NCBI RefSeq assembly: GCF_001660705.2
Contig: NZ_LYBV02000032.1
Location: 107,050-171,049, forward strand
DNA from: Saccharicrinis aurantiacus
GTDB lineage: Bacteria > Bacteroidota > Bacteroidia > Bacteroidales > Marinilabiliaceae
DNA length: 64,000 bases
Reading direction: 5' to 3'
Shown: piece after piece, positions 26,306 through 35,278 of the stretch
How the letters are laid out: each line of letters begins with the position of its first letter
Numbering within the stretch: the stretch's first letter is position 1
Made by a program: the position numbers and the translations under genes
Notes under the pieces: model-generated
Told to the model about the DNA's origin: nothing
Seen by the model: only the letters and a program-made list of their open reading frames with translations
Databases searched by the model: none

Positions 26306-27294
26306 ATAACACCAAGCTTAACAACCTCATTGGGTAAAATTCCTTTTACCTTTTTAAACATCTCTGTAAATTTAGACATATTAGTGTATCCCAACTCAAA
26401 TCCAACCTGGGTGATATTTAAATTTCCTGTTTTTAATAGTCGATATGCCTCATCCATTTTAGCATGAGTATAAAACTGATATATAGAACAATCAAAAAGT
26501 GTTTTAAAGTCACGCTTTAATTTTGACACACTAACACCAAACTCCTCTGATAATCCTTGTATTGTTATCTTTTGATTAAAGCTCGATAATAACTTTTCTT
26601 TTATTAAAAGAAGCTTTGAATAATCTTCTTTATGCAGTCCTTTAAGCCCACCTTCAATTAAATGTTGCTCTGCATTCATGATAAATACACAAAAAGCCTC
26701 AATCGCTCTTGCCTTGATAAATGCAACACGCCCATAGTCCTGTTCATTAAAGTAAAAAATATCATCTGTTAATCGTTCAACCTGCGTAGAAAGTGGCATG
26801 TGATATGCTACAGGATCTTGCGTTCCAAATAAAGATTTATATAAATGATCAGCCTCAGGTAATAAATTTAAAAAAGCACCCTTCGTTAGCTTATAAGTAA
26901 TTGTTTTTACTTTCATATTTGCCGGGAACTCTGTTACAAAAGGAAATAAACCATTATGCACATAAGCCCCTAAAAGGGTATCTGCTTCAATTAACAGCCT
27001 TCTATCCAAATCTGTATGAGGAACCTGCCCTTTTTTAAAAAAGCTAATATGAATATAATCTGATTCACCATCAGCAATTCTTTCAATTACAACATGTTTA
27101 TTATACCTAGCATCAGTTAAAAGCAACTCCATACCATCAATAACTTCGACACTTTGAAGCATTATACTACTATCACCGTTCTCAAGTTTATATGAATCAA
27201 CACTAAACTCACCACCTAAAACATCATGCAGTGCTTTAATGTAATTTACACCCGGTCCTTCTTGTACCTTAATATGTAACTCCTTATCACTCAT
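26302..27294 (-). CDS. AraC family transcriptional regulator
   Basis: About 330 residues. The C-terminal AraC domain has two helix-turn-helix units: KITIQGLSEEFGVSVSKLKR, then LNITQVGFELGYTNMSKFTE with the closing LPNEV. The 230-residue N-terminal part is of the type seen in Bacteroidota regulators and has no recognised ligand fold. A TTG seven codons upstream (27315) is possible; the ATG at 27294 is preferred. A pair of 9-bp direct repeats lies just upstream, and a small lipoprotein gene is divergent. It may control that lipoprotein or the convergent efflux operon. Confidence 0.9.
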   Translation of the reverse strand: MSDKELHIKVQEGPGVNYIKALHDVLGGEFSVDSYKLENGDSSIMLQSVEVIDGMELLLTDARYNKHVVIERIADGESDYIHISFFKKGQVPHTDLDRRLLIEADTLLGAYVHNGLFPFVTEFPANMKVKTITYKLTKGAFLNLLPEADHLYKSLFGTQDPVAYHMPLSTQVERLTDDIFYFNEQDYGRVAFIKARAIEAFCVFIMNAEQHLIEGGLKGLHKEDYSKLLLIKEKLLSSFNQKITIQGLSEEFGVSVSKLKRDFKTLFDCSIYQFYTHAKMDEAYRLLKTGNLNITQVGFELGYTNMSKFTEMFKKVKGILPNEVVKLGVI

Positions 27295-27328
27295 CTTGCA
27301 ATATTTTATAATCAACCTTCAATTGTTA

Positions 27329-27349
27329 TATGCCAATAATTATGCCAAT
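27329..27349. repeat. two direct copies of TATGCCAAT, candidate AraC-type binding sites
   Basis: TATGCCAAT occurs at 27329-27337 and 27341-27349, 12 bp apart, in the short region between the divergent AraC regulator and the lipoprotein. AraC-family dimers usually bind direct repeats. The assignment to this regulator is inferred from position. Confidence 0.45.
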
Positions 27350-27408
27350 TGAGCTAAAAGGATTAGTAGATGAGCCATTTGGATTAGACCAACACTACTA
27401 GTACGCCC

Positions 27409-27416
27409 TATATTTG
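27409..27416 (+). promoter_or_regulatory. -7 box of the small lipoprotein gene
   Basis: TATATTTG matches TAnnTTTG and lies 37 bp before the start codon at 27453. The nearest TTG (27379-27381) is 27 bp away, too far for the normal -33 spacing, which would suit an activator-dependent promoter. Confidence 0.5.
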
Positions 27417-27452
27417 TATTGTTAAAATTAATACACAATTAAAATTAATAAG

Positions 27453-27611
27453 ATGAAAGCTTTAAAAACATTATTTGCAGCAAGTTTACTATTATTAGGA
27501 TTAGGTTTTACATCATGTAACAAAGATGATGATGCACAAGAGCCGGTTAATTTACCAATTGAGGAGTCTCCAGAAAACCCAATTGCACCTGTTCCAACTC
27601 CATTCAACTAA
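27453..27611 (+). CDS. small secreted lipoprotein, 52 residues
   Basis: A short gene with a classic Bacteroidota lipoprotein signal: MKALKTLFAASLLLLGLGFT then the lipobox SC and an acidic NKDDD stretch, which in this phylum can act as a surface-export signal. The mature peptide is only about 30 residues, rich in Pro, Glu and Asn, ending VPTPFN. It has its own -7 box and a 17-bp-stem terminator, so it looks like a real monocistronic gene. It is divergent from the AraC regulator. No function is known. Confidence 0.7.
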   Translation: MKALKTLFAASLLLLGLGFTSCNKDDDAQEPVNLPIEESPENPIAPVPTPFN

Positions 27612-27632
27612 TTGATAGTAGTTACTAGCAAT

Positions 27633-27671
27633 AAAAAAGTCCTGAAGAATTGATTTCTTCAGGACTTTTTT
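27633..27671. terminator. strong bidirectional terminator
   Basis: A perfect 17-bp stem (27633-27649 with 27655-27671) with loop TTGAT begins with six A and ends with six T, serving both the lipoprotein gene (+) and the cytochrome c biogenesis gene (-). Confidence 0.92.
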
Positions 27672-27673
27672 GT

Positions 27674-30600
27674 TTAAAGTTGTTTCAGCTTCCTTTGATT
27701 TATTATTGCAAATATAACAACTACAAAAACGGTTATTACCATATAATATATAGCACTTGGTATAGGCACCGGATCTCCTTTTGCATAGGAGTGCATTCCT
27801 GCCAAGTAATAATTTACACCTAAATAAGTCATAACTACCGAAAAGAAACCTATAACTGCAGCCACATTATACCACAATAAATTCTTTACGCCTGGTATCA
27901 TCCGCATATGCAATACAAATGCATAAATAAGTATTGTAACCATTGACCATGTTTCTTTAGGGTCCCAACCCCAGTATCTTCCCCACGATTCGTTTGCCCA
28001 AACACCTCCTAGGAAGGCTCCGATAGTTAAAGTATATAAGCCAATGGTTAATCCTAGCTCACTTACATAACTTAATTCTTTTATGGCTATTTTCACTTTA
28101 CCATCACCTTTGGCCTTCTGTAATCCCATTAACAATAGGGCAACTAATGACATTAATGATGCTAAACTTAGAAACCCGTAACTACCCACAATTATTGCCA
28201 CATGTATCGTTAACCAATACGATTTTAGCACGGGAACAAGATTCGTAATCTCAGGATTCATCCAACTTAGGTGAGCCACAAAAAGAACGATACCCGAAAA
28301 GAAACTCCCTACGGATAAAACCATCGGACTTTGCTTTGTAAAAACAATACCTGCCAATAAAATGGACCAACCTATATATAACATAGATTCATATCCGTTA
28401 CTCCATGGTGCATGCCCTGAGATATACCACCTCATGGCTAAGCCAGCTGTGTAAACAATAAAGCAAATCAATATTAAATACATCCCTGTAATATTAATTG
28501 CTTTGGGAGTATTGTTTGGTAAGAATAAAAACACAAGTTGCAGTAATAAAAGAATGAGTCCGATTATAAAGATAAAAGGGGCTAACATCAAGAATATATT
28601 ACTCTTATTATAGAATATCTCAAGATGTTTCATTCTATCTGAAGATAAAATGGAGCTTGCTTTATTAGATTGATAAGTAGCCAATGCACTAATAAGTTTA
28701 TCAGCTTCTTCGGTATCTTTATTTTTTAAGGCATTGATGTAGTAATAATATACTTTAATGGCTGAAGCTTTCTCTCCAAGTGATTCTTCACTAGCGGTGG
28801 TTAATGGTGTGATCCAAGGAATACCAACATCTTCTCCATCAGGAAAAATTCTTAATAAAGTTCCGGATTGAGCCAAATAGAATACATTAACTTGTTCATC
28901 AATTTTAATTAACTCATTCTGAAGTTTATTTCTGTAAGCTGGCCTCGTTCTATAAGCTTCATTGATCATCTCACTTAACTTATAAGTCCCTGATTCATCA
29001 AAAAACTGTGCAAACGAAGCTTTTTTACCAACATTACCAACTATATCTCTTACTGGATCTTCTTTTACAGTAATTAAAGGAATATGAGCCCATTTCTCAG
29101 GTACAATCAACATACTCAATGCCACCTGATCGGCACTATAACCTTTATAACTATTATGCTTTACTAACTTTCTGAGGATCTCTCCCGACATTGTATTCAT
29201 CGGTTTTATTCTTCCTCCATTATCTTGAACCCAAAGTTCTCCAAATTTTTGCGCTTGCTCTTTATCAACAACAATAACATCCTTAATATCCTGCGCTACA
29301 ATATTACCTCCTATTAAGAATATGCCTATAATCATTAAAGCTTTCTTTTCTTTACTGAGCTCTGTAATTTGTTTCAATAAAAATTGAAATCTACTTTTTG
29401 AAGAGAATAATGACAAAATCATAAATAAAGCTAAGAGTGCATAGCCAATGTAAGTAACAGTTGTTCCCCACAAATCGTTATTTACAGATAATACAGTTCC
29501 CTTTTCATCAGTATCATAGGATGATTGATAAAAGCGATAACCTCTATAATTTAGGATGTTGTTCATAAAAATTCTAAAATCCTTTGTCACATTCTTCTCA
29601 TTATCTATTAAGGTAACCTCACTAGCAAAAGAAGAAGGACTATCTGAACCTGGATAGCGTTCGAGCTGAAACTCATTTAGTTTTATAGTAAACGGTGTTT
29701 CTAACAATTTAGCTCCATACCTCACTTTTACATTTACGCCATTTATTGTTTTTGAAGAATACTCTCCTATTTCATCCTTACTACCTGTCAGATAAATTCT
29801 ATCCGTTCTATTATCAACAGTTATATCTAAGGCTACTGCCTGAAGAGGGGCATTTTTATTTTGAGATGGCACTGCTTTAAAGGAAGCTTTCTCAAAAAAA
29901 CCAGTTTGGATAATAAACAAATCTTCAAAACCTAACAACACACTTTGATAGAATACCTGTTGCTTATCCATATCAATATCTGTTCGTTCTTTAGTAGCCA
30001 TATTGGTACTAAACACAGAATGTGGAGAAGAAAAATATAATACATCATCCTCTATATAGATATTAAAATCACTTTCACCATCATATTCAAACCCTATAGT
30101 GTAACCACCAACAATAGTACCCTCTCCTTTAGTAAGATTAAGATTATTTCTACCATTACCTGTCGATACAACTAACGAAATCATTGGTACACCGTTTTCA
30201 TCCTCAACGGGCACTAACTCGGCATTCGGAATATAATCAACACTCTTAATACTAACTTTATGACCATCTACTTTAAGGCTTTCGCTAAAATGATCTTTAC
30301 TTTTTAAGGACATAAATACATGACCCTCGAATTCTTCAGTCTCAGATCCTGAAGTAACTTCTCCGTTTATAAATGTATCCGATGAAAGGAAAATATTACT
30401 TGTTTGTCCTTCTCGGATGTGCATCATACCTTCAAAACCAATAAATCGGGTTAAAGCAGCACCTACAACAATTAATACAAACGAAAAGTGAAAAAGAACA
30501 ATTGCTAATTTCTCTTTTTTCCAAAGGTGGGGTTTTAATAAATTCAGGAACATGTTTATTCCTAAAAGCAGGAAAATTCCTTCAAACCACCAGGCATTAT

Positions 30601-30733
30601 AATAAAGGGCCTTGGCAGCATTGGTACCAAAATCATTTTCTACAAACGTAGCAATACCCATAGAGGCAGCAAGTAATAACAACAGAGTACCCATTAGTAT
30701 GGGAGAAGAAAGTAATGCTAATATTCTTTTCAT
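27674..30733 (-). CDS. ccsBA: fused cytochrome c biogenesis protein CcsB-CcsA (ResB-ResC)
   Basis: 1019 residues. System II cytochrome c synthases export heme and attach it to apocytochromes in the periplasm. The N-terminal half is ResB/CcsB-like: three membrane helices (about 8-25, 45-62 and 75-95), a large periplasmic domain, and a further helix near 425. The C-terminal third is CcsA-like, with the tryptophan-rich heme-handling motif SWGRYWGWDPKETWSM near residue 915 and paired periplasmic histidines (ISGHAPWSNGYE, LAGMHSYAKG). Between them lies an extra segment of about 180 residues (NGGRIKPMNTMSGEILRKL and beyond), typical of Bacteroidota fusions. It is monocistronic. Confidence 0.93.
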   Translation of the reverse strand: MKRILALLSSPILMGTLLLLLAASMGIATFVENDFGTNAAKALYYNAWWFEGIFLLLGINMFLNLLKPHLWKKEKLAIVLFHFSFVLIVVGAALTRFIGFEGMMHIREGQTSNIFLSSDTFINGEVTSGSETEEFEGHVFMSLKSKDHFSESLKVDGHKVSIKSVDYIPNAELVPVEDENGVPMISLVVSTGNGRNNLNLTKGEGTIVGGYTIGFEYDGESDFNIYIEDDVLYFSSPHSVFSTNMATKERTDIDMDKQQVFYQSVLLGFEDLFIIQTGFFEKASFKAVPSQNKNAPLQAVALDITVDNRTDRIYLTGSKDEIGEYSSKTINGVNVKVRYGAKLLETPFTIKLNEFQLERYPGSDSPSSFASEVTLIDNEKNVTKDFRIFMNNILNYRGYRFYQSSYDTDEKGTVLSVNNDLWGTTVTYIGYALLALFMILSLFSSKSRFQFLLKQITELSKEKKALMIIGIFLIGGNIVAQDIKDVIVVDKEQAQKFGELWVQDNGGRIKPMNTMSGEILRKLVKHNSYKGYSADQVALSMLIVPEKWAHIPLITVKEDPVRDIVGNVGKKASFAQFFDESGTYKLSEMINEAYRTRPAYRNKLQNELIKIDEQVNVFYLAQSGTLLRIFPDGEDVGIPWITPLTTASEESLGEKASAIKVYYYYINALKNKDTEEADKLISALATYQSNKASSILSSDRMKHLEIFYNKSNIFLMLAPFIFIIGLILLLLQLVFLFLPNNTPKAINITGMYLILICFIVYTAGLAMRWYISGHAPWSNGYESMLYIGWSILLAGIVFTKQSPMVLSVGSFFSGIVLFVAHLSWMNPEITNLVPVLKSYWLTIHVAIIVGSYGFLSLASLMSLVALLLMGLQKAKGDGKVKIAIKELSYVSELGLTIGLYTLTIGAFLGGVWANESWGRYWGWDPKETWSMVTILIYAFVLHMRMIPGVKNLLWYNVAAVIGFFSVVMTYLGVNYYLAGMHSYAKGDPVPIPSAIYYMVITVFVVVIFAIINQRKLKQL

Positions 30734-31039
30734 TATAGTGAATTATTATATTTTGATACGAAAATAAAAACAGCAACAAGCAGAGTTAGTTCTGAAATAC
30801 TGCGAGTTTTAGACAATTACTTTGCTACTGCGCGTTTAATATAAATGAAATATTTTAATAACGCTGTCTGAAATATTATTCAAACCAATAAAATATCCTA
30901 CTAGGATGCCATTTTTATTGTAATGTATATGCAAAAAATTAGGCTATAACCATAGCTTATAGTACTTTTGTCGGCTCAAATTTAGCATTTATACTAGCTA
31001 AATAATAAGCGGATAACTCTATCAATAAATAACATTAAC
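30734..31039. other. 306-bp intergenic region between divergent ccsBA and porin genes
   Basis: No gene is seen. The porin promoter is suggested by a -7 box TACTTTTG at 30963-30970 with TTAGG rather than TTG at the -33 distance, giving a leader of about 60-70 nt. No clear ccsBA promoter was found. Confidence 0.45.
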
Positions 31040-32266
31040 ATGAAAAAGGCAGTAACACTATTGCTACTTATAAATGCAGTTTTAGTTCAAGCACAAGAAA
31101 AGAAAGTTAAAGTAACACCATACGGTTTTGTGGCTTTAGATATTATGGCTGATACCAGAGAAAGCGTTACATCTCGATCGGGCCATGTATACTTGTATCC
31201 TAAAAGACCTGAATACGATATTAATGGAAATGACATAAATGCCAATGGCAATTTAGATTTTAAAGCAGCTATTAGTAGGTTTGGAGTTAAAATTGCCGGT
31301 CCTGATGCTTTTGGTGCAAAAACTTCGGGCGTGTTTGAAGTAGATTTTGCTGGCAAAGGAAGTACTGACTTTTCGGTGAGACTTAGGCATGCTTTTGTAA
31401 AGCTTGATTGGGATAACCAAAACCTAATACTAGGTAAGTATTGGCATCCTTTTTTCATTCCTGAGAATTTCCCTCAAACGGTTAACTTCGTGGTAGGAGC
31501 TCCTATTCACCCCTTATCAAGGGCTTCTCAAGTTAGGTTTACTCAAAATATTGCAGAGCATACCTCAGTTGCCTTCGTTATGCTAATGCATGGTGATTTT
31601 AGTAGTGTTGGACCTGCTGATCAACCACAAATGACTAATATCCCTGAAACAATAGTTCAACTTAAACACAAAACAAATAATTTATTGCTTGCTGCTACTG
31701 CAGGAGTAAAACCACAACTACCCTATTCTCCTACGCTTGACTCAGAAAGTTACGTACATGAAAGCGACGTAGTTTATTGTCCTGAATTTAACGTGTCTGC
31801 TAAATATATTTTTGATAAAATAACCGTTAAAGCTGAAGCCATTTACGGAGGTAGCATGACTCACTTAACTATGATTGGTGGTCTTGCTCAAAAAGCAAAG
31901 GATGGAGTTGCGATAGAAGGTGAATATACTCCAATTATGACCTCAGCCTACTGGGGCGATGTTTCAACCAACGGGAAAGTTGTAAAATTTGGAGTTTTTG
32001 GAGGTGTAACAAATAACCTAGGAACAACAACCGAATCGGTTAAGGCTGATGGATATACGCGTGCTGCAGATATGGGCTATACCTATATGGTGGCGCCTCG
32101 TGTGGTTTGGTATTCTGGTAAAATGCAAGTTGGCTTAGAGTGGCTTTACAGTGTTGCTGCTTACAATAATGATATTGCATCGGACTACGATAAATACTCA
32201 AGACCAACTAATTTATCAGATGTGCATAACAACAGAATTACTTTAGGTATGCGCTACCATTTTTAA
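31040..32266 (+). CDS. outer membrane porin (DcaP-like beta-barrel)
   Basis: 408 residues with a signal peptide ending VLVQAQ. The rest has alternating hydrophobic beta strands, the start VTPYGFVALDIMADTRES resembling trimeric DcaP/porin barrels, the central segment LRHAFVKLDWDNQNLILGKY, and a terminal strand RITLGMRYHF ending in Phe, the outer-membrane insertion signal. The substrate is unknown. It is monocistronic. Confidence 0.78.
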   Translation: MKKAVTLLLLINAVLVQAQEKKVKVTPYGFVALDIMADTRESVTSRSGHVYLYPKRPEYDINGNDINANGNLDFKAAISRFGVKIAGPDAFGAKTSGVFEVDFAGKGSTDFSVRLRHAFVKLDWDNQNLILGKYWHPFFIPENFPQTVNFVVGAPIHPLSRASQVRFTQNIAEHTSVAFVMLMHGDFSSVGPADQPQMTNIPETIVQLKHKTNNLLLAATAGVKPQLPYSPTLDSESYVHESDVVYCPEFNVSAKYIFDKITVKAEAIYGGSMTHLTMIGGLAQKAKDGVAIEGEYTPIMTSAYWGDVSTNGKVVKFGVFGGVTNNLGTTTESVKADGYTRAADMGYTYMVAPRVVWYSGKMQVGLEWLYSVAAYNNDIASDYDKYSRPTNLSDVHNNRITLGMRYHF

Positions 32267-32340
32267 CAAAAGTAGTTTAGCACCTCAAACCTATTCCTTT
32301 TACTAATTTTTAAGTTTTATCATTTATAAATAATAGCTAC

Positions 32341-32808
32341 ATGTTTTCAAAAGACGAAGAGAAAGAATTAAAGCTTGAGTTTTGGAAGAAACTAGGAAAT
32401 AGAACTCGTAGGCTACCCGGTCAGCGTGGCCGAGTTAAAGTTTGGGTAGGTGAAAAAACAGGGGTAAAAGGAGTAGACTTACGTTTTGAAGTAGGACGAA
32501 AGCTAATAATAGTTGCCCTAGAAATAAATCATAAAAACGAGCAAAAGCGACTTAACTTATACGAAAAATTAGAAGCAACAAAACGTCTTTTCGAAAATGC
32601 GTTTGGAGAACCTCTAATCTGGGATTTTGCTTGTGAGAAAAAGTATGGAGAAGAAGTTTGTCGAGTTTACGTTCAAATGGAGGGAGATTATTTAGTATCT
32701 GAACAGTGGCCTCAGATATTCCCTTTTATGATAGAAAAGATGGTGAAGATGGAAAAAGCATTTGCCGAGGTTCAAGACTTTTTAAAGTATGATGAGCTAG
32801 GTCAATAA
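32341..32808 (+). CDS. DUF4268 domain-containing protein
   Basis: 155 residues and cytoplasmic. The DUF4268 pattern is visible: FWKKLGNRTRRLPGQRGRV, then GVDLRFEVGRKLIIVALEIN and the aromatic C-terminal part SEQWPQIFPFMIEKMVKME. DUF4268 has a nuclease-like fold relation to some restriction-linked proteins and also occurs as a stand-alone protein in Bacteroidota, as here. No restriction or defence genes lie nearby, so no defence role is claimed. Confidence 0.8.
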   Translation: MFSKDEEKELKLEFWKKLGNRTRRLPGQRGRVKVWVGEKTGVKGVDLRFEVGRKLIIVALEINHKNEQKRLNLYEKLEATKRLFENAFGEPLIWDFACEKKYGEEVCRVYVQMEGDYLVSEQWPQIFPFMIEKMVKMEKAFAEVQDFLKYDELGQ

Positions 32809-32813
32809 TTAGC

Positions 32814-33251
32814 TTAACTTACTAATAATCCTTCCTCTTTCATCTCCTTATCCTTATTGGCATCAACACAGTTAAAACTATCGTTAAAAGCACTGTATTC
32901 ATTTAAGAATAATTTGTAGAAATCAATTTGCTCAAAGTAACTGAGTTTTATTTTTGTTGGACTTGACAAATAGGTTCGCACCCAAAAATCAACTGGTTTC
33001 TTCATGTTAATGATTTGATTACCCTTAATCTTATAAAAGTAATCCAGAACATTCTCATCGTAATATTTATGGTTTGTAATTTGATGTATACTTTTTAATA
33101 CTTCTTGGCGAGTAAATTCTCCTTCTGAGAAAATTTCATTATCAATAAATGGCCTAGCCTTTTTCTCCGATATTAACTTAATTATTGGATTGTAGAAAAA
33201 TGCAATAGCACCTATTAGTCCTATGATTAAAGCAATTATAATATATGGCAT
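32814..33251 (-). CDS. membrane-anchored protein of unknown function
   Basis: About 145 residues. One N-terminal membrane segment (MPYIIIALIIGLIGAIAFFY) is followed by a soluble domain with many aromatic residues (KYYDENVLDYFYKI, LSYFEQIDFYKLF). No family is recognised. The ATG at 33251 is preferred over a TTG four codons upstream (33263). Its 3' end is separated by 5 bp from the convergent DUF4268 gene. Confidence 0.6.
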   Translation of the reverse strand: MPYIIIALIIGLIGAIAFFYNPIIKLISEKKARPFIDNEIFSEGEFTRQEVLKSIHQITNHKYYDENVLDYFYKIKGNQIINMKKPVDFWVRTYLSSPTKIKLSYFEQIDFYKLFLNEYSAFNDSFNCVDANKDKEMKEEGLLVS

Positions 33252-33363
33252 TTGTGCATACAAATTAAAGTAGTGTTGTTATTGTATACTACGTAATACT
33301 GCATTTTAACACAAATGGTTATGTAAATTTTAAGAAAAAGTTAAAAAAAATAATTTTTCATTT

Positions 33364-34383
33364 TTAACCCCTTGCTAATATTCTACTTACCGTTATTGTA
33401 ATAGTTTCTCTCAGATCTTTTATTGAAGTACAAAAGTGTTTCTGCTTTAAATGAACAGCCAAATACTCCTGCTCCGTTTGACCAATTGTAGGAATGATGA
33501 TCGCCTTCTTATCCAATGCATTTAAATCCATAATACTTGAGTAACCCGATCTACAAATAATCAATTTAGCATTTAATAAATGAGTTTTAAGCACTCCTGT
33601 TTCTAGGTGGGGAACAATCTCGATATTAGTTCCTACAGTTATGTTATCACAATTCACACTAGGCCTTCCCTCAACAACTAAACAAGTTAGTACACCTTGC
33701 GACAATGCACTGATAATCTCATTCTGCAAATAAGTTCGTTGAGGCTCCAGACCCGATAAAACAACTACGCAATCATATGCCCTAGCAACTGCTCTTCCTT
33801 TAGTTTCGGTAAACCTACTGAGTGGTCCAATAAACTTCGTATTAGAAGGTAGAGGGTACTTATGACTCAAATCTCCCGACAAATTATCTACAGTAGCAGT
33901 ATCTGGCACCCAACATTCATCAAATTTCGAAATTGCCTTTTTTACAAGTAGATAAACGATGCCTTCAAATATTTTAAATGGCTTTGGCAACTTTAGCATC
34001 AACTGATGCGTAACAAATATTGATTTGATATTGCTATTCCATAAACCATATCTATTGTCTGAAATTATTACATCAATATTTAACTCTTTAATTAAGGATT
34101 TTAAAAATACATGCTCCTTAATACTATTCTTTATAACTGAAGTGGCTATAATAAAAAGTGTTCGAACATTGAAACCTCTTCTTAAATTTAATTGCAGGTC
34201 AGGAATATTTACCCATGCCAATTCGGAAAACTCTTGTCTTAGAATTTGAAGTGCTTCACCATCTCCACCAATAATAACTTTATTATTATCTTTTAAAAGT
34301 CGATGAATTATTGGTATCATCCGAGTGGCATGACCCAACCCCCAATTTAGAGGACAAACTAAATATGTGCCTTGAACCGCCAA
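33364..34383 (-). CDS. glycosyltransferase, MurG/GT28-like
   Basis: 339 residues. The N-terminal glycine-rich loop CPLNWGLGHATRMIPI is the acceptor/phosphate-binding loop of GT-B enzymes, and the C-terminal domain carries the donor-binding region LIICRSGYSSIMDL. The protein belongs with predicted UDP-sugar transferases found in Bacteroidota (COG1819/COG4671-like); its acceptor is unknown. Translation appears to start at TTG one base after the radical SAM stop codon, so the two genes are translationally coupled. Confidence 0.78.
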   Translation of the reverse strand: MAVQGTYLVCPLNWGLGHATRMIPIIHRLLKDNNKVIIGGDGEALQILRQEFSELAWVNIPDLQLNLRRGFNVRTLFIIATSVIKNSIKEHVFLKSLIKELNIDVIISDNRYGLWNSNIKSIFVTHQLMLKLPKPFKIFEGIVYLLVKKAISKFDECWVPDTATVDNLSGDLSHKYPLPSNTKFIGPLSRFTETKGRAVARAYDCVVVLSGLEPQRTYLQNEIISALSQGVLTCLVVEGRPSVNCDNITVGTNIEIVPHLETGVLKTHLLNAKLIICRSGYSSIMDLNALDKKAIIIPTIGQTEQEYLAVHLKQKHFCTSIKDLRETITITVSRILARG

Positions 34384-34384
34384 A

Positions 34385-35164
34385 TTAACCCGACACCTGT
34401 GTTTGAATGCCCAAAAGATTTACTCGCTCAGCAATTTTATCCATTTCATCCTTGCCTACTTTTATTAGTCCTTTAGCGGGAGTATCCCTATCAATGGAAT
34501 ATAACATTACACTTTTAGGCTTTATTTTAGAAAGTAGCTTCAGCCAGGCATCAACATTTTCTTCTGTTGTGTTATCCACATCAACTCCATTAAATTCGCC
34601 TTTCACAAACATGGTTTGGATAATTAAATTCCCTCTAAAACTAACCATTTGATCAACTACCTTTTCTAATGAAAAAGTTTTATTGGGTTGATCTAATATT
34701 TTAATAACCTCAATTAACCCACCATCTAACTTAAGTATATTATCCTCAATTTTTGATAGTGCAACTACAACTGCTGGTTTGTGCAGAACCGTAGCATTAG
34801 AAAGAACCGCAACTCGTGCCTCTTCGCAAAATTCATCGCGCAAAGCAATAGTATCATCTATAATATCGGCAAACTCAGGATGTATAGTAGGCTCTCCATT
34901 ACCTGCAAAAGTAATTACATCAGGCTTCTCGCCTTTTGATAACATAAATTCTAATTTTGATTTTAGAGCTGTAGCTACCTCTTTTCTACTTGGCAGTTTT
35001 GTTTTTAACGAATGATCTTTGGGGTTAAAACCGCACTCGCAATAAATACAATCAAATGTACACACCTTTTTATCTGTAGGTAATAAATTTACCCCTAAGG
35101 AGATTCCAAGCCTTCGACTTTTGATTGGACCAAAAATAATTTCACTAAACAAAAAAGTACCCAT
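34385..35164 (-). CDS. radical SAM protein (COG0731-like)
   Basis: 259 residues. The radical SAM cluster cysteines lie in VCTFDCIYCECGF (CxxxCxxC), preceded by the family marker FGPIKSRRLGISLGVNLLP. The TIM-barrel glycine motif is TFAGNGEPTIHPEF. The family is related to wyosine-base (TYW1-like) enzymes, but bacterial members have no settled function. It is one base upstream of a glycosyltransferase in the same transcript; a -7-like TAAATTTG (35202-35195, minus strand) lies 31 bp before its start. Confidence 0.87.
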   Translation of the reverse strand: MGTFLFSEIIFGPIKSRRLGISLGVNLLPTDKKVCTFDCIYCECGFNPKDHSLKTKLPSRKEVATALKSKLEFMLSKGEKPDVITFAGNGEPTIHPEFADIIDDTIALRDEFCEEARVAVLSNATVLHKPAVVVALSKIEDNILKLDGGLIEVIKILDQPNKTFSLEKVVDQMVSFRGNLIIQTMFVKGEFNGVDVDNTTEENVDAWLKLLSKIKPKSVMLYSIDRDTPAKGLIKVGKDEMDKIAERVNLLGIQTQVSG

Positions 35165-35240
35165 TCTAAATTAATTTACTAGATGCAGAAAGCGCAAATT
35201 TAGTTATTTTAGGCGAACAAGGATATATAATGGTTTTTGC

Positions 35241-35248
35241 TATCTTTG
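35241..35248 (+). promoter_or_regulatory. -7 box of the holB promoter
   Basis: TATCTTTG matches TAnnTTTG and lies 30 bp before the holB ATG. No clear -33 TTG is present. Confidence 0.4.
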
Positions 35249-35278
35249 AAAAATTGTAAACACATGTGATTTTCAAGA

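Noticed and set aside
32341..32808. DUF4268 protein as part of a defence system
   Set aside because: No restriction, methylase, helicase or toxin genes adjoin it, and stand-alone copies are usual in this phylum.
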